This document shows, in pieces, positions 34,975 to 46,494 of a stretch of DNA of 64,000 nucleotides (position 1 is the first letter of the stretch; every line of letters starts with the position of its first letter). The notes beneath the pieces are model-generated. The model was not told the origin of the DNA. It made no database searches and saw nothing but the letters and a program-made list of their open reading frames with translations. This DNA is from Gavia stellata (Eukaryota; Chordata; Aves; Gaviiformes; Gaviidae). The DNA lies in contig NC_082596.1 in assembly GCF_030936135.1 (NCBI RefSeq), positions 1,402,155 to 1,466,154 of the forward strand, written 5' to 3'. Both the position numbers and the translations under genes were made by a program.

Positions 34975-36164
34975 TCCGCACACAAACATCACTTCGAGGT
35001 TCTCAGGCGCACAGCCCAGCATGCGCCCCTCCCATTTCCCCTCCACCATGTCCAGTCCCGCTCTGGCCCCACAAACACTGCGCAGAGAAATGGCCGCAGC
35101 CCTCGGCACTCAGCCCAAAGAAAGACCCCACAGGCGGTCACTCCCAGCCTCCCCTGCCTGCCGCTCCCGCTCCCCCTGGGCCTCTCACGGGCCTCACCAG
35201 CTCTCCCAGAGCTCACCAGCCTCAGCCCCGCGGCCGCAGCCTTCCCTCACCACAGCCAGGCACTGCCTCAGCACCCTCAGCGACCAGCCAATCGGGAGAG
35301 AGCTAACAACCTGCCAATCGGGAGGCAGCTAACAACCTGCCAATCAGGGGATGGCTGACAGGCACCAGCTGCTGCAGAAGCTCCTGGAAGCTTCCAGAAG
35401 GCCACTCTCAGCACCCCAAAATCAACACCTCCAGTCCAATAAATAGGTAATATTCACAAAACAGCCCCTAAAACAACTGCTGGGAGGGGTGGGAGGTGAA
35501 CGAGGGAATGAATGAGTAGAAATGCTGCCAAAACCCAACCCAAACCCCTCACACAGAAGAAGTTAGAGACCTCAGAGTGGTCAAGAGGGAGGGAAAATGC
35601 CCTGATTAAATAACACACCTCCAAATAAATCTGACATCAATAAATACATCAACAGACCCTGCACTTCTTGTCCTTGCTGCAGGGTGCCAGGGACACCCAC
35701 GCAGGGTCCCCTGTCCTGTCCCCCCTTGCTGTGTTCCCCAGACCAATCTCCTGGCAGTCCCCATGACACCATCTTCCTTCACGGCGGGGTGCCAGGGCCA
35801 CACACACAGGGTCCCGTGTCACCGTGCCCAGCTTCCAGCGATATGGGAGTCCCCAGGCCACGGTCTCACCTTGCTGTGGGGTCCCCAAATGAACCCTTGG
35901 GGGGATCCCCCCACCACCATCCCCTCTTCACTGCAGGGTCCCATGCAAGAGTCTCCGGACCACCAACCCCGCTGCTGCAGGGTCCCTGGACCACCTGTGC
36001 AGGGGACCCCAAGCCACCATCCCTCTGCTCTGAGGTCACACAGAGAGCCCCCTCTGTGAGCTCACCATCCTCCTCACCGTGGGGACCCTGCGGCACAGCA
36101 TGGGGCACTGAGCACCAGGTGCAGGAACAAGCCCCTGACCCTGCTCTGCTGGGAAGGTGGGGCT
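34975..36164. repeat. GC-rich unclassified block of dimer 4
   Basis: Complete version. The first CCAAT repeat reads CGGGAGAGAGC, matching the terminal remnant at about 40,060 rather than dimers 2 and 3 (CGGGAGGCAGC). Confidence 0.55.
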
Positions 36165-37163
36165 CTGTGGTGGGTTCACCTGGGCTGGATGCCCGGTGCC
36201 CACCAAGCCGCTCTATCACTGCCTCTCCTCAGCTGGACAGGGGGAGAAAAATAATACACCAAGGGTTCGTGGGTCGAGATAAGGACAGGGAGATCACTCA
36301 CCAATTACCGTCAAGGGAAAAATTAATTTAACGTATTGCCAATAGAAATTAAGAGTACGATAATGAGAAAAAAAATCAAATTTAATAATAAAACCTAAAA
36401 GACCTTCCTGCCATCCCTCCCTTCTTCTGGCCTCAACTTCACTCCCAAATTCTCTACCTCCTCCTCCCCAGCGGCGCAGGGGGACGGGGAATGCGGGTTG
36501 TGGTCAGGCCATCACTCATCTCTGCCAATCCTTCCTCCTCACACTCCCGCCTTGCTCCAAAGTGGAGTCCCACCCATGGGAGACAGTCCTTCACAAACTT
36601 CTCCAACATGGCTCCTTCCCACGGGCTGCAGTTATTCACAAACTGCTCCAGCATGGCTCCTTTCCACGAGGTGCAGACCCTCAGGAATGGACTGCTCCAG
36701 CATGGATCGCCCGTGGCGTCACAGGTCCGGCTAGAAGACCTGCTCCAGCAGAGCTATACATGGGGTCACAGCCTCCTTCGGATGCATCTACCTGCTCCGG
36801 TGTCAGGTCCCCCATGGGCTGCAGGTGGATGTCTGCTACACCGTGGACCTTCATGGGCTGCAGGGGGACAAACTGCTCTACCATGGTCTTCACCACAGGC
36901 TGCAGGGAATCACTGCTCCAGCGCCTTCTCCCTTCTCTCATCCAGTTAATATAGCGCAGCAGATTTTTCCCCTTAGCAAATATGTTTAGCACAGAGGTGC
37001 TACCACTGTTGCTGATTGGCTCACGTTTGGCCACTAGCAGCTCCATCTTGGACCTACCCAGCATTGGCTCTATCAGACACTGGGGAAGCTTCTGGAGCCT
37101 TCTCACAGAAGCCACCCCTGTAGCCCCTTCGCTACCAAAACCTTGCCATGAAAACCCAACACA
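36165..37163 (-). mobile_element. Solo LTR, antisense, upstream of B4
   Basis: Full-length TGTGGTGGGTT to ACCCAACACA, nearly identical to 25,152-26,150. Confidence 0.7.
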
Positions 37164-37171
37164 CCCAGCTA

Positions 37172-37762
37172 AAAGCCTACAAGCAAGAGGGGCACCAAGG
37201 CACCCACAGAGCACATCCAACGGGAAAGGCCAGGCCTAAGGACAGACTTAGCGAGTTGGCAGCAGTGTGTGGAGTGACCGAACACATTGGAAGGGGCAGC
37301 GCCTCACGCCTGGCACACCTCCAAAGCCCAGACCAGCCTGACAGAGAGGCGAGGAAATGGGGCCCCCTCTTCACAATGCACCCGCAAACCACACCACACG
37401 AGTGCCACGGGATGACCTCACTGACGACACCCCACCTCTATTATGCTTTGGTCATGACTTCTACCTGCCCTGACACGTGCCATCAACACCAGCCTTTGGC
37501 CTCTAATACTCTCACTTAAAAGCTGCCGCCTGGGCCAAGCGGACATGTCCTCAAGAGGAGGATATGAAATTGCAGAATTTCAGGAAGGAAAACGCGTCCC
37601 AACTTATTAATCACGAGGTTATGGCATATAACAGCTGCTTGTTGAAAAATGCTGTCATGCGCAAAGATGGTCGCGCCCCTTGGGGACAAGAATAAAAGTC
37701 AGCCCAGAGCCTCTCTCCCTCACACACTTCTCCTGACGCCTTCTCCTCCACAGTCAAAAAAG
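37172..37762 (+). promoter_or_regulatory. B4 keratin promoter (type P2), TATA box and noncoding exon 1
   Basis: TATA box ATAAAAG at 37,692-37,698. Exon 1 ends TCAAAAAAG at 37,762, donor GTAAGC at 37,763, acceptor AG at 37,968-37,969. Confidence 0.8.
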
Positions 37763-37989
37763 GTAAGCCTGAAACACTTTCCTCTCCCTCTCCTGACCCA
37801 CCTGGCCCCTCTCTTCCAGCACACTCTGACCCCACACTCACAGTCCTGACGCCTCCCTAACACCACGCTCCCCACAGCCCCACACCACACCTCCCCAAAC
37901 CCTCGCCCTCCTGCAACACCATCCTCGCACCCCCATTCCCCTCCGCTTCCTCAACACCCTCTCTTCCAGGGACCCTCCACACCACAGAC

Positions 37990-38298
37990 ATGGCCTGCTA
38001 CGACCTCTGCCGCCCCTGCGGACCCACCCCGCTGGCTGACAGCTGCAACGAGCCCTGTGTCAGGCAGTGCGAGGACTCCCGCGTCGTCATCCAGCCTTCC
38101 ACCGTGCTCGTCACCCTGCCAGGACCCATCCTCAGCTCCTTCCCCCAGAACACCGCCGTCGGATCCTCCTCATCCGCTGCCGTCGGCAACATCCTCAGCT
38201 CCCAGGGAGTGCCCATCTCCTCCGGCGGCTTCGGTTATGGCTACGGCTTTGGAGGCCTGGGCTGCTTCAGCGGCAGGAGAGGCTGCTACCCCTGCTAA
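37990..38298 (+). CDS. Feather beta-keratin B4 (102 aa), array-terminal
   Basis: Coding region intact, with a mixed residue set: ADSC, PSTVLV and VPISS, tail [19 protein letters not shown] is typical of the P2 genes while LV and ISS are typical of A1/A4, so the coding region itself looks recombinant. The conserved AATAAA is missing downstream, so the transcript may be poorly processed or use another signal. Confidence 0.93.
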   Translation: MACYDLCRPCGPTPLADSCNEPCVRQCEDSRVVIQPSTVLVTLPGPILSSFPQNTAVGSSSSAAVGNILSSQGVPISSGGFGYGYGFGGLGCFSGRRGCYPC

Positions 38299-38561
38299 GG
38301 GCCCTCACCAACACCCCTGACACCAACTACACACATCCGGGAAGCCACGGTATGGATTGAGGATTCACCTCTGGCCCTTCCTGGCACGTGAACCTGCCGT
38401 CCACAGCTCCTCCTCTCAAGGCACCAAGCAAGAAGGCAGGGAAGGGGCCTGCCCGGGCTGCCTGGAAACGTTGCCCATGTATCTCCTCCTCCACTCCCAC
38501 CTCTTTCTTTGCACCTCACACCAGCTCCCCTCCACTTGGTGCTCCTGCATTTTCACTCTTT

Positions 38562-38580
38562 TCCCTCAAAAAGTTCTCCT
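38562..38580 (+). terminator. Degenerate polyadenylation signal of B4
   Basis: Where seven paralogues read CTCAATAAA, B4 reads CCTCAAAAAGTTCTCC: the T is gone and the hexamer is destroyed. The flanking sequence is otherwise conserved. No other AATAAA is visible in the following 100 bp; GAAAAAAAAAC at about 38,641 is not a signal. Confidence 0.75.
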
Positions 38581-38887
38581 GCATCCCAGCCTCAAAAGCC
38601 TCCACTTCCTGTCTTCTCCCAAGGCTATTCCAACTTCACCGAAAAAAAAACAGGGCTCAGTAGGTCATCAGGGTGGGTGGAAAAGTGCAACAAGACCTCT
38701 TCTATGAGATATGCCACCCCCAACACCAGTGCCTCGTGGCTTCCTGAACATGGCAGACGGGCACCACTTGCTCAAAGGCTTCAACACAACACCGCTCACC
38801 TGCAAATGCCTCTCACAAAGTCTCCCCATGCCAGCACACACTTGACTAACTCTCTTCCCTACAATGACTCTCCCGCCCTCCCAGCCA

Positions 38888-39770
38888 ACAGAATCACAGA
38901 ATCATGTAGTTCAGCAGGAACCTCTGGAGAACATGTTCTTCAACCCCCCTGCTCAAGTACAGCAGGTTGTCTGGGGCCATGGCCACTCGGGTTTTCAGTA
39001 TCTCCAAGGACAGACACTCCACCACCTCTTTTACTCTTGCACCACCCTCACTCTGGAAAAGTGCCTTCTTTGCTCACGGAATTCCATCTCTTTTTGCTTG
39101 TGCACATGGCCTCTTGTCCTGCCGCTGATCACAAGCCTCTGGGCCCAGCCCTTCAGCCACTTTGCACTCCCTCTCACTGGCCACTTATGCAACCCATACT
39201 TTCTCAGCTTCTCTAGGAGCACGTAGTGGGAGACACTGACAAAGGCTTCATTCCAGTACAGCTCAACAACAGCCACTGCTTTCCCCTCGTCCAACACCCA
39301 GTCACTTCAACCTTGAAGGCACAGAGTTCTGTCAAACACCATTTTCCCTTTGGAAATCCATGCTGACTGCTCTCCAGCACCTTCTTGCGCTTCCTGGGCC
39401 TGACAGTGCTTTCCAGAAGGATTTCCTCAATCACCTTCCCCAGAAATCAGGCCAAGCTCACCAGCCTCTACTGTCCACGATCCTCCATCATGATCTTCTT
39501 CAAGATAGGAGGGCAATGAGCTCTCTTCCAGTCTTCAGGAACTGCTCCCAGGCACATCACCATTCCAAGACAATGAGCACTGGCCTCCCAAGGCCATCAG
39601 CCCTCTCCCTTGGAATTCCTGGCTACAACCCATCAGGCCCCGTGGACTTATGGACACCCAGTCGCACAGCACTCTGTCCTACCTCCCCTTGTATCTTCCT
39701 CAGCAATAAGCACTGCTCACTTGATGAACAGCCTGAAAAACACTCACCTCGGCTCAATCGGGGCAGGCCT
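38888..39770 (-). mobile_element. CR1 LINE, antisense, B4 downstream flank
   Basis: Paralogue of 27,846-28,730. The minus strand shows ESSQHGFPKGKWCLTEL and, near 39,640, VHKSTGPDGL, a CR1 motif preceding the reverse-transcriptase core. Confidence 0.7.
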
Positions 39771-39926
39771 GACCATTCATCAACCCTTTGGCATGCACCC
39801 ACCACCACCAGGGCCTCGGCTCTGCCGCCACGTGCTGCACGCTCGCCTACAACTGCGAGATGGCAAAAAGAGGGGGAAAGATCAAATGCGGTGGAAGTGG
39901 CCTCAAGTTGCACCTGGGAAACTTTA

Positions 39927-40925
39927 GCTCCCGCTCCCCCTGGGCCTCTCACGGGCCTCACCAGCTCTCCCAGAGCTCACCAGCCTCAGCCCCGCGGCCG
40001 CAGCCTTCCCTCACCACAGCCAGGCACTGCCTCAGCACCCTCAGCGACCAGCCAATCGGGAGAGAGCTAACAACCTGCCAATCGGGAGGCAGCTAACAAC
40101 CTGCCAATCAGGGGATGGCTGACAGGCACCAGCTGCTGCAGAAGCTCCTGGAAGCTTCCAGAAGGCCACTCTCAGCACCCCAAAATCAACACCTCCAGTC
40201 CAATAAATAGGTAATCTTCACAAAACAGCCCCCAAAACAACTGCTGGGAGGGGTGGGAGGTGAACGAGGGAATGAATGAGTAGAAATGCTGCCAAAACCC
40301 AACCCAAACCCCTCACACGGAAGAAGTTAGAGACCTCAGAGGGGCAAGAGGGAGGGAAAATGCCCTGATTAAATAACACCCCCCCAAATAAATCTGACAT
40401 CAATAAATACATCAACAGACCCTGCACTTCTTGTCCTTGCTGCAGGGTGCCAGGGACACCCACGCAGGGTCCCCTGTCATGGCCCTCCTTGCTGTGTTCC
40501 CCAGACCAATCTCCTGGCAGTCCCCATGACACCATCTTCCTTCACGGCGGGGTGCCAGGGCCACACACACAGGGTCCCGTGTCACCGTGCCCAGCTTCCA
40601 GCGGTATGGGAGTCCCCAGGCCACGGTCTCACCTTGCTGTGGGGTCCCCAGCTGAACCCTTGGGGGGATCCCCACACCACCATCCCCTCTTCACTGCAGG
40701 GACCCATGCAAGAGTCTCCGGACCACCAACCCCGCTGCTGCAGGGTCCCTGGACCACCTGTGCAGGGGACCCCAAGCCACCATCCCTCTGCTCTGAGGTC
40801 ACACAGAGAGCCCCCTCTGTGAGCTCACCATCCTCCTCACCGTGGGGACCCTGCGGCACCGCATGGGGCACTGAGCACCAGGTGCAGGAACAAGCCCCTG
40901 ACCCTGCTCTGCTGGGAAGGTGGGG
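39927..40925. repeat. Partial GC-rich block at the right edge of the array
   Basis: It joins abruptly after GAAACTTTAG to a sequence matching 14,427 onward, and follows the GC-rich block, including three CCAAT motifs, until GGGAAGGTGGGG at about 40,925. There it leaves homology just before the point where the LTR starts in the dimers. No keratin gene follows. Confidence 0.7.
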
Positions 40926-43900
40926 TTTCTGCAGGACTGCATGGCCAAGGAGCTGGTGGGATGGGAACATCCTTGTGCCACCCTCCTACCTCTGTGCCTC
41001 CAAACTCGGGCACTCAAATCCAGATCTTTGGGTACTAAAGATCTTTCGTCCCCCCAAATTATCACTGAAGCTGCTCATTCTTTCTTCTCCTTCCTTGTTT
41101 TTATTTTTCACTCTCTGTAATTGAAAAATAAAAGGCTCCTGCAAAACAGGTGATTTCTTGGCTGAGACAGGAGCTTGTAGTCTCCAGGGCTATTGGCAGC
41201 ACTAAAATATTCATCAAAAGCAAATTAAGAGAACGCCTCCAAAGCAGCTGGAGTCCAGAGTGCTGGAGAGCTCTGTGCACAGCTGGAGTCGGCCTCGTTT
41301 CAAAGTTGAAGGTTTTTGCCTAGGAACAAAGCCCTTCCCTAAAATCAAAACCAACATCACCTGCCTTGGAGCTGGGCAAGGAGAGGGAGAATGGGTCTGG
41401 ATCTGTTTGGCCTTTTTATCCTGTGATTTCGTGTAAATAGCGCATCTCCGCTGCAGACATGCTTTGTTGGCCTTGAGGGGCTTACTTCAGCTCATCTTAA
41501 AGTAATGTCTAATCAATAGAAGACAAACTCAAGTAGTACCTGCTCTTATGAGTGATAGTTGTTCGCCCTGGAGTTCAGCCAGCTTGACATCAGCCCTTGG
41601 ACTGAAATGGGTGCAGGATCTCACCTCCCCACAGCTCTGCGACGTGCCTGAGCAGCCAGGCCCGGCGGGATGTCTACCTCATGCTTCAGAGCATGTCTGA
41701 GCCCAAACTTGCTCCAGAGCCGCTCATTTTGGGCACAGTCAGCTCAGACGGGTTCAAGGGAACGCTGGGAGGATGCTCACAGCCACATTGCCCTCTGCCC
41801 AGAGAACGGATGGACCAGCACATGCCTCTCTCCCATCCACCCTGAGGAAGCCAGGTCCCTTTGGTTGCCCCCTGCCCAGTTCTCTGCACCCCATCCTTAG
41901 GAGACCCCCAAGCTAGGCATGCCGCAGGAGGGGTGTGCTGGAGGGTACGCTCCTGAGCTGCACGTGAAACAGGCGGCACCTCTCCTAGTGTCTGACTCCC
42001 AATGGGACCCTCAGCCACCCAGCCAGGACCCTGCTCTCAGAGCAGCCCCAAAGCCCGTCATGGAGCGGTCGCAGCTTGCAGCCACGCGTGGCCTTTCCCC
42101 TTGTCTTCCTCCTTCAAGAGGACTGGACTCGGCAGGGCCAACTGCAAAGTGATGATGGCAAGGATGTTAACCGTGCAGCCGCTCATCCTGATCCCATGAG
42201 CTGGGAGCCTGCACGGGGTCCAGTTCATTCCTGTCCCATCCCAAGTCAGAAATTTTCCATTTGAACTGTTCCTGGTTCGTATTTCATATGCTAAGTAACC
42301 TCACATCATTAGGAAGAGCAAGGGGGTCTTGGAAACACTGTGGCCGTCGCTCCCGTTCCCATCCCAGCCTTCCTCCTCTGTGGTTCTGCAAGACTGTCCC
42401 GTGCTTTTGGACAACTCTCCCATTGCCAAGGGGCTGCACGTTGGTGGGGAGCAACACCCATCCCCTGTGGAAACTGGTGGGAGCTGGGCTGCTTGGGACA
42501 AAACGGAGGTTCAGCCAGCCGAAATCATGCATGGAGGGAGGCACAGGCTGTACTGCAGAACATCACCTGGAAAGGGGCTCACTGCTGGTGTGCTGTCTAC
42601 CTAAAAGCATAAAAAAGAGCCACAAAACTGAAATCCAAGTGGGAGAGGGATAGTTAGAGCTGGCGTGTCTCACCTGGGCTCCTGGAGCTTGGCTGAAGCC
42701 ATGCAGCAGCATCATGAGCCGACTTCCACACTGGGATGGGCTGCATCCGGACAGCTGGTACCCATCTGCCCCACTTTCCTGGGAGGAATGGGGAGGGCAG
42801 AGCAGGGTGTGGGGCTGGAGCCAAAACCAGACCGGTTCGAGAAAAAGAGGTCACCCGCAAGGAAGCTTCGTTACAGAAACAACGCGTCAGATGAAGCAGA
42901 GGTTCTCCAATGGCGATGGGATATGACCAAGCCACCCAAGCTTTATCCTGACGGCTGCAAGGTCCTGGGCTGTCCTCTGGTTCATGTCACGCCAGAGACC
43001 TGCTCAGTTGACCTAATGGGTCTCCTCCAGGCCTTCATCCTTAGCTCACAAGATCTTGCTAGATAATATCAAAAGCCTGGGTGATATTTCATTAACAAGA
43101 GAGTCCTGCTCCATCCAATGCGGTCACTACAAGTTTACACCTCTCCCCTGTGATCCTCCCTCATGCCTTAACATTGCTTTGGTAATTAGCTCCAGAATTA
43201 CCATATTTAAATCCAGCACCGTGGTTATTCAGCTGCTGCCGCAGCAGCTCAGACTGCCCCACCTCCCAGCTATTCCTTGGCCGAAACAGGGGTTGCCCCT
43301 AATTAGTCTCCGAAGTTCATAGGATGCAGCAGGAAGCTCTTACCCTCCCACCGGCACCTGGAAAATCTTCCTTGGCCTTTTGCGTTTCCCTGGCTCATCT
43401 AATGCATGCCCCATCGTTGGAAGTGCTCAAGGTCAGGTTGGATGGGGCTTTGAGCAACCTGATCTAGGTGAAGATGTCCCTGCCCATGGCAGGAGGGTTG
43501 GACTAGATGATCTTTAAAGGTCACTTCCAACCCAAACCCTTCTCTTCTATAATTTTATCATGCGGCGAGCTGGAAGCGTGGATGAAGCTGGATGTAAGGT
43601 GGTTGTGATTCATCCCCCTGCCTTGAGCCGGTGCAGGTAGAGTGGGACATGCAGGAAACATCAACGTGAGGTTTCTTCTTGCCAAACCTTGGTGTCTCAT
43701 GGAGGATGAAAGAGGACATGCTGTTTGCAGGGCAGACAAAGGATTAGGTGGCATGGAGGAGGAGTTTCAGTGCTTCATCCCTGGCTCTGCATATGACATC
43801 AGCCAGAGCATCCTGTATCATGGGGGGGAAAATAGCACCAGGGCTGGAGTCGCTCATGGGAGCAGGATTTTGGAGTTGGGAAAGCCCTGGGAGGGCTGGA

Positions 43901-44617
43901 GGCATGCTGGGACGCGTCCAGCTGGGAGAGGGGCCGGATGCTTCCATGGGACACGTCTGGTCACATGAGCACAAGGTGACATCTTTCGATGTGCAGGGAG
44001 AAAAAATGACACCCCCCTCTGGAAGGGAATCCCCGAGGATTCAGCTTTTCCTGAGATTTTCCCAAAGGAAAAGGGCATGTTCCTCTTCCAGATCTCACCG
44101 GGGAAAAAGGAGGAGGGAGAAAAGGGGTGAAAAAGCCGTGACATCCTACCACTCTTCGACATCGGGGCCATATGTCTTTTGGGGGGAAAAGTGGGAATTC
44201 CTGGCTGGGTCTCCCTTAATCCCATTCCTCACCATTTTAATTTAGGGCAGTGCAAGGCCCTGCCTTTGCCTCGCAGAAATCCCGACGGAAACGCCAGCTG
44301 GAGGCTGGGGGGGGGGGTATGTCTTTGAAACCATCCCCACCCACTGGAAAGCTCTGCTCATTTTTAATCCCAGTTTAAGTGCGTTAAAGACGATTAAGCC
44401 TTTTCTCATCGAAATCCCCTTCGACGAGCCCTTTGTCACCCCCGTCCCCTGCACCCCCTTCCTCTGCACCACTGCCTGCTGTGTGCAGGTGTGTGTCGCG
44501 TTTAAGGGCAAGGCAATTTGGCAGAAAATAAAGCCACTTGCGTTCCAGCTTGTCCTCAGATATCAGAGGGGCTGGGGACGGCTGGGCTTAGATTCTGAGT
44601 GATGCCCAATTCTCTGT
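40926..44617. other. Apparently single-copy intergenic sequence
   Basis: No gene could be supported. Open frames up to 165 codons occur on both strands but lack recognisable motifs, splice context or similarity to any family I know. A short CR1 tail lies at 43,411-43,555. A G homopolymer sits at about 44,309-44,318. Confidence 0.5.
43411..43555 (+). mobile_element. CR1 3'-end fragment
   Basis: Typical CR1 tail: GTTGGAAGTGCTCAAGGTCA through GGTTGGACTAGATGATCTTT and GGTCACTTCCAACCC, ending in an octamer-like TCTTCTATAATTTTAT. Confidence 0.85.
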
Positions 44618-44901
44618 GTTACAAGTCCAGTCGCGTTCAATGTGTTCAACTCTCACGATTACGGATACACTCGTAACACCATCAGGATGTTACAAGTCCG
44701 GTTGCGTTCAATGTGTTCAACTCTCACGATTACGGATACACTCGTAACACCATCAGGATGTTACAAGTCCGGTCGCGTTCAATGTATTGAACTCTCACGA
44801 TTACGGATACACTCGTAACACCATCAGGATGTTACAAGTCCGGTCGCGTTCAATGTATTGAACTCTCACGATTACGGATACACTTGTAACACTGCACACT
44901 T
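44618..44901. repeat. 71-bp tandem repeat, four copies
   Basis: Units start at 44,618, 44,689, 44,760 and 44,831, each beginning GTTACAAGTCC and containing CTCACGATTACGGATACAC. Divergence between units is very low. A degraded fifth unit (TCGCGTTCCATG, then GGCGTTCAATGAGAACTCTC) continues to about 44,980. Confidence 0.9.
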
Positions 44902-45840
44902 TCAGTCTAGTCGCGTTCCATGAACTAGCACGGCCACACTTAAGGGATTTGGTGGCGTTCAATGAGAACTCTCACGGCTAGTTTAGTGAATAGTGCAGTT
45001 TATTGAAGCAACAGATACACAAGTTCTTTTGGATTGCCGGTGATAAAATTACTGCTTGCAAAGCATGTGCAAATACCAAGAATGTGAGTAATATAGCCTG
45101 GCTACAAACACGTTAAGTTATAAAGCAACTCTATAGAGATTTCTAAGTTTCCCGGGGAAGCACTCGGTATAACCAAGTGTTCGAATCTTACCCAAAGGCG
45201 TCCCTGTGGGGGGGAAGAGAGGCTCAGCCCGTCGACTGATCCCAGGTGTCAAAGGTGGTCTGCGATGGTATCTTCCCTGGCATCCCTCCTCTCTTAAGAC
45301 TTTTTTATATTATTTGTCCTTACAGGTGGGAGCTTGAGTGACTCTAGTCATACATACCGCTATTGTAATTGGTGTAAAAGTTTCTCATTCTGCTTTTAAA
45401 GGTATAGACTGAGAAAAATTCAGAGCGCGAGCTCGGCGAGGGGTGGTCGCGCCTTGGAGGTGGGTAGCTTTGGGATGGAGGTGTGTTCTCTGGTATTATA
45501 ATGAGATTATAATGAGCAAAGTTCACCCAAAGGATAGTATTTTGTCAAAAAATGACAGACTGTTGGCTCGGGGGGGTAAATACGCAGCTCCGGGTGGTAA
45601 ATACGCAGTTTGTCGGTTCCGTAGCACCTTCCAGTTCCCGTCTTATCGCAGAGTCTGGTGTCTCCGCTCCATCCTCCGTGCAGTTTCTCTTGGAGTCAGC
45701 GCACCAAGCTCCCCCGGTGTGGCCAACACCTACGGTTCCCCAGGGAACTTCTCTGGGATGGATTACTGGAATATCCGCCGCACTCCATGGAAGATTTCTT
45801 CAGTGCTGCACCTTTAATAGGAATTTAATAACTGAATTAC
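44902..45840 (-). mobile_element. Probable antisense ERV LTR-derived sequence
   Basis: The sequence AGTTTATTGAAGCAACAGAT at about 44,995, with TTTATT as an antisense AATAAA, and the following AT-rich stretch look like an avian ERV LTR read backwards; I recall similar sequences from bird genomes but cannot name the family. No coding gag or pol is seen. Ends are not defined. Confidence 0.4.
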
Positions 45841-46029
45841 CTCCAGCAATTATTCCACAGTGTGCAGGTGCCTGGGCTTGCAGCAGCACCCCCCCAGGGC
45901 GAGCGATGGGCGGCGGTGCCGGTGTCCCCCGGTGCTGGGGAAGGTCCCGCTGTCGGTGTCCCCGGGCGCGGACTCCATTTCCCGAGGAGCCGAGCGGCGG
46001 CGCCCGGTGACGGCGGCGGGGAGGCAGGA

Positions 46030-46420
46030 AGTGGGGCCGAGTCCAGCCGAGCCGAGCCGAACCCCGCCGAGCCCAGCCGAGGGGCCGGCCGAGCCGAGCC
46101 GAACCCCGCCGAGCCGAGCCGAACCCCGCCGAGCCCAGCCGAGGGGCCGGCCGAGCCGAGCCGAACCCCACCGAGCCGAGCCGAAGCCCGCCGAGCCGAG
46201 CCGAACCCCGCCGAGCCCAGCCGAGGGGCCGGCCGAGCCGAGCCGAACCCCACCGAGCCCAGCCGAACCCCGCCGAGCCCAGCCGAGGGGCCGGCCGAGC
46301 CGAGCCGAACCCCGCCGAGGGCGCGGCCGAGCCGAGCCGAGCCCCGCCGAGCCGCGCCGAACCCCGCCGAGGGTCCGGCCGAGCCGAGCCGAGCGGAGCC
46401 GAACCCAGCCGAACCCCCGT
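46030..46420. repeat. CpG-rich minisatellite built on CCGAGCCGAG
   Basis: Irregular array of GCCGAGCCGAACCCCGCCGAG-like units interspersed with GGGGCCGGCCGAG. Very CpG-dense. Open in several frames, giving spurious Pro/Ala/Glu- or Arg/Leu/Gly-rich peptides. Confidence 0.9.
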
Positions 46421-46494
46421 GCTGGGGTGAGACGGGATCCCCCCCGCCCCATCAGGGAGCGTTTGCGGGGACAGGCTCCGCCCACGCGGGGGGG

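Larger units (their letters stand above)
30475..39926 (+). repeat. Keratin array dimer 4 (genes A4 and B4)
   Basis: Last dimer: A4 (31,555-31,863), CR1 pair, GC-rich block, LTR, B4 (37,990-38,298) and a B3-like flank. Its left part corresponds to the left part of the window at an offset of about 29,914. Confidence 0.8.

Noticed and set aside
41670-44245. Frames of 76-165 codons in the region right of the array
   Set aside because: No motif, no homology I recognise, and overlapping frames on both strands of similar length, as expected by chance.
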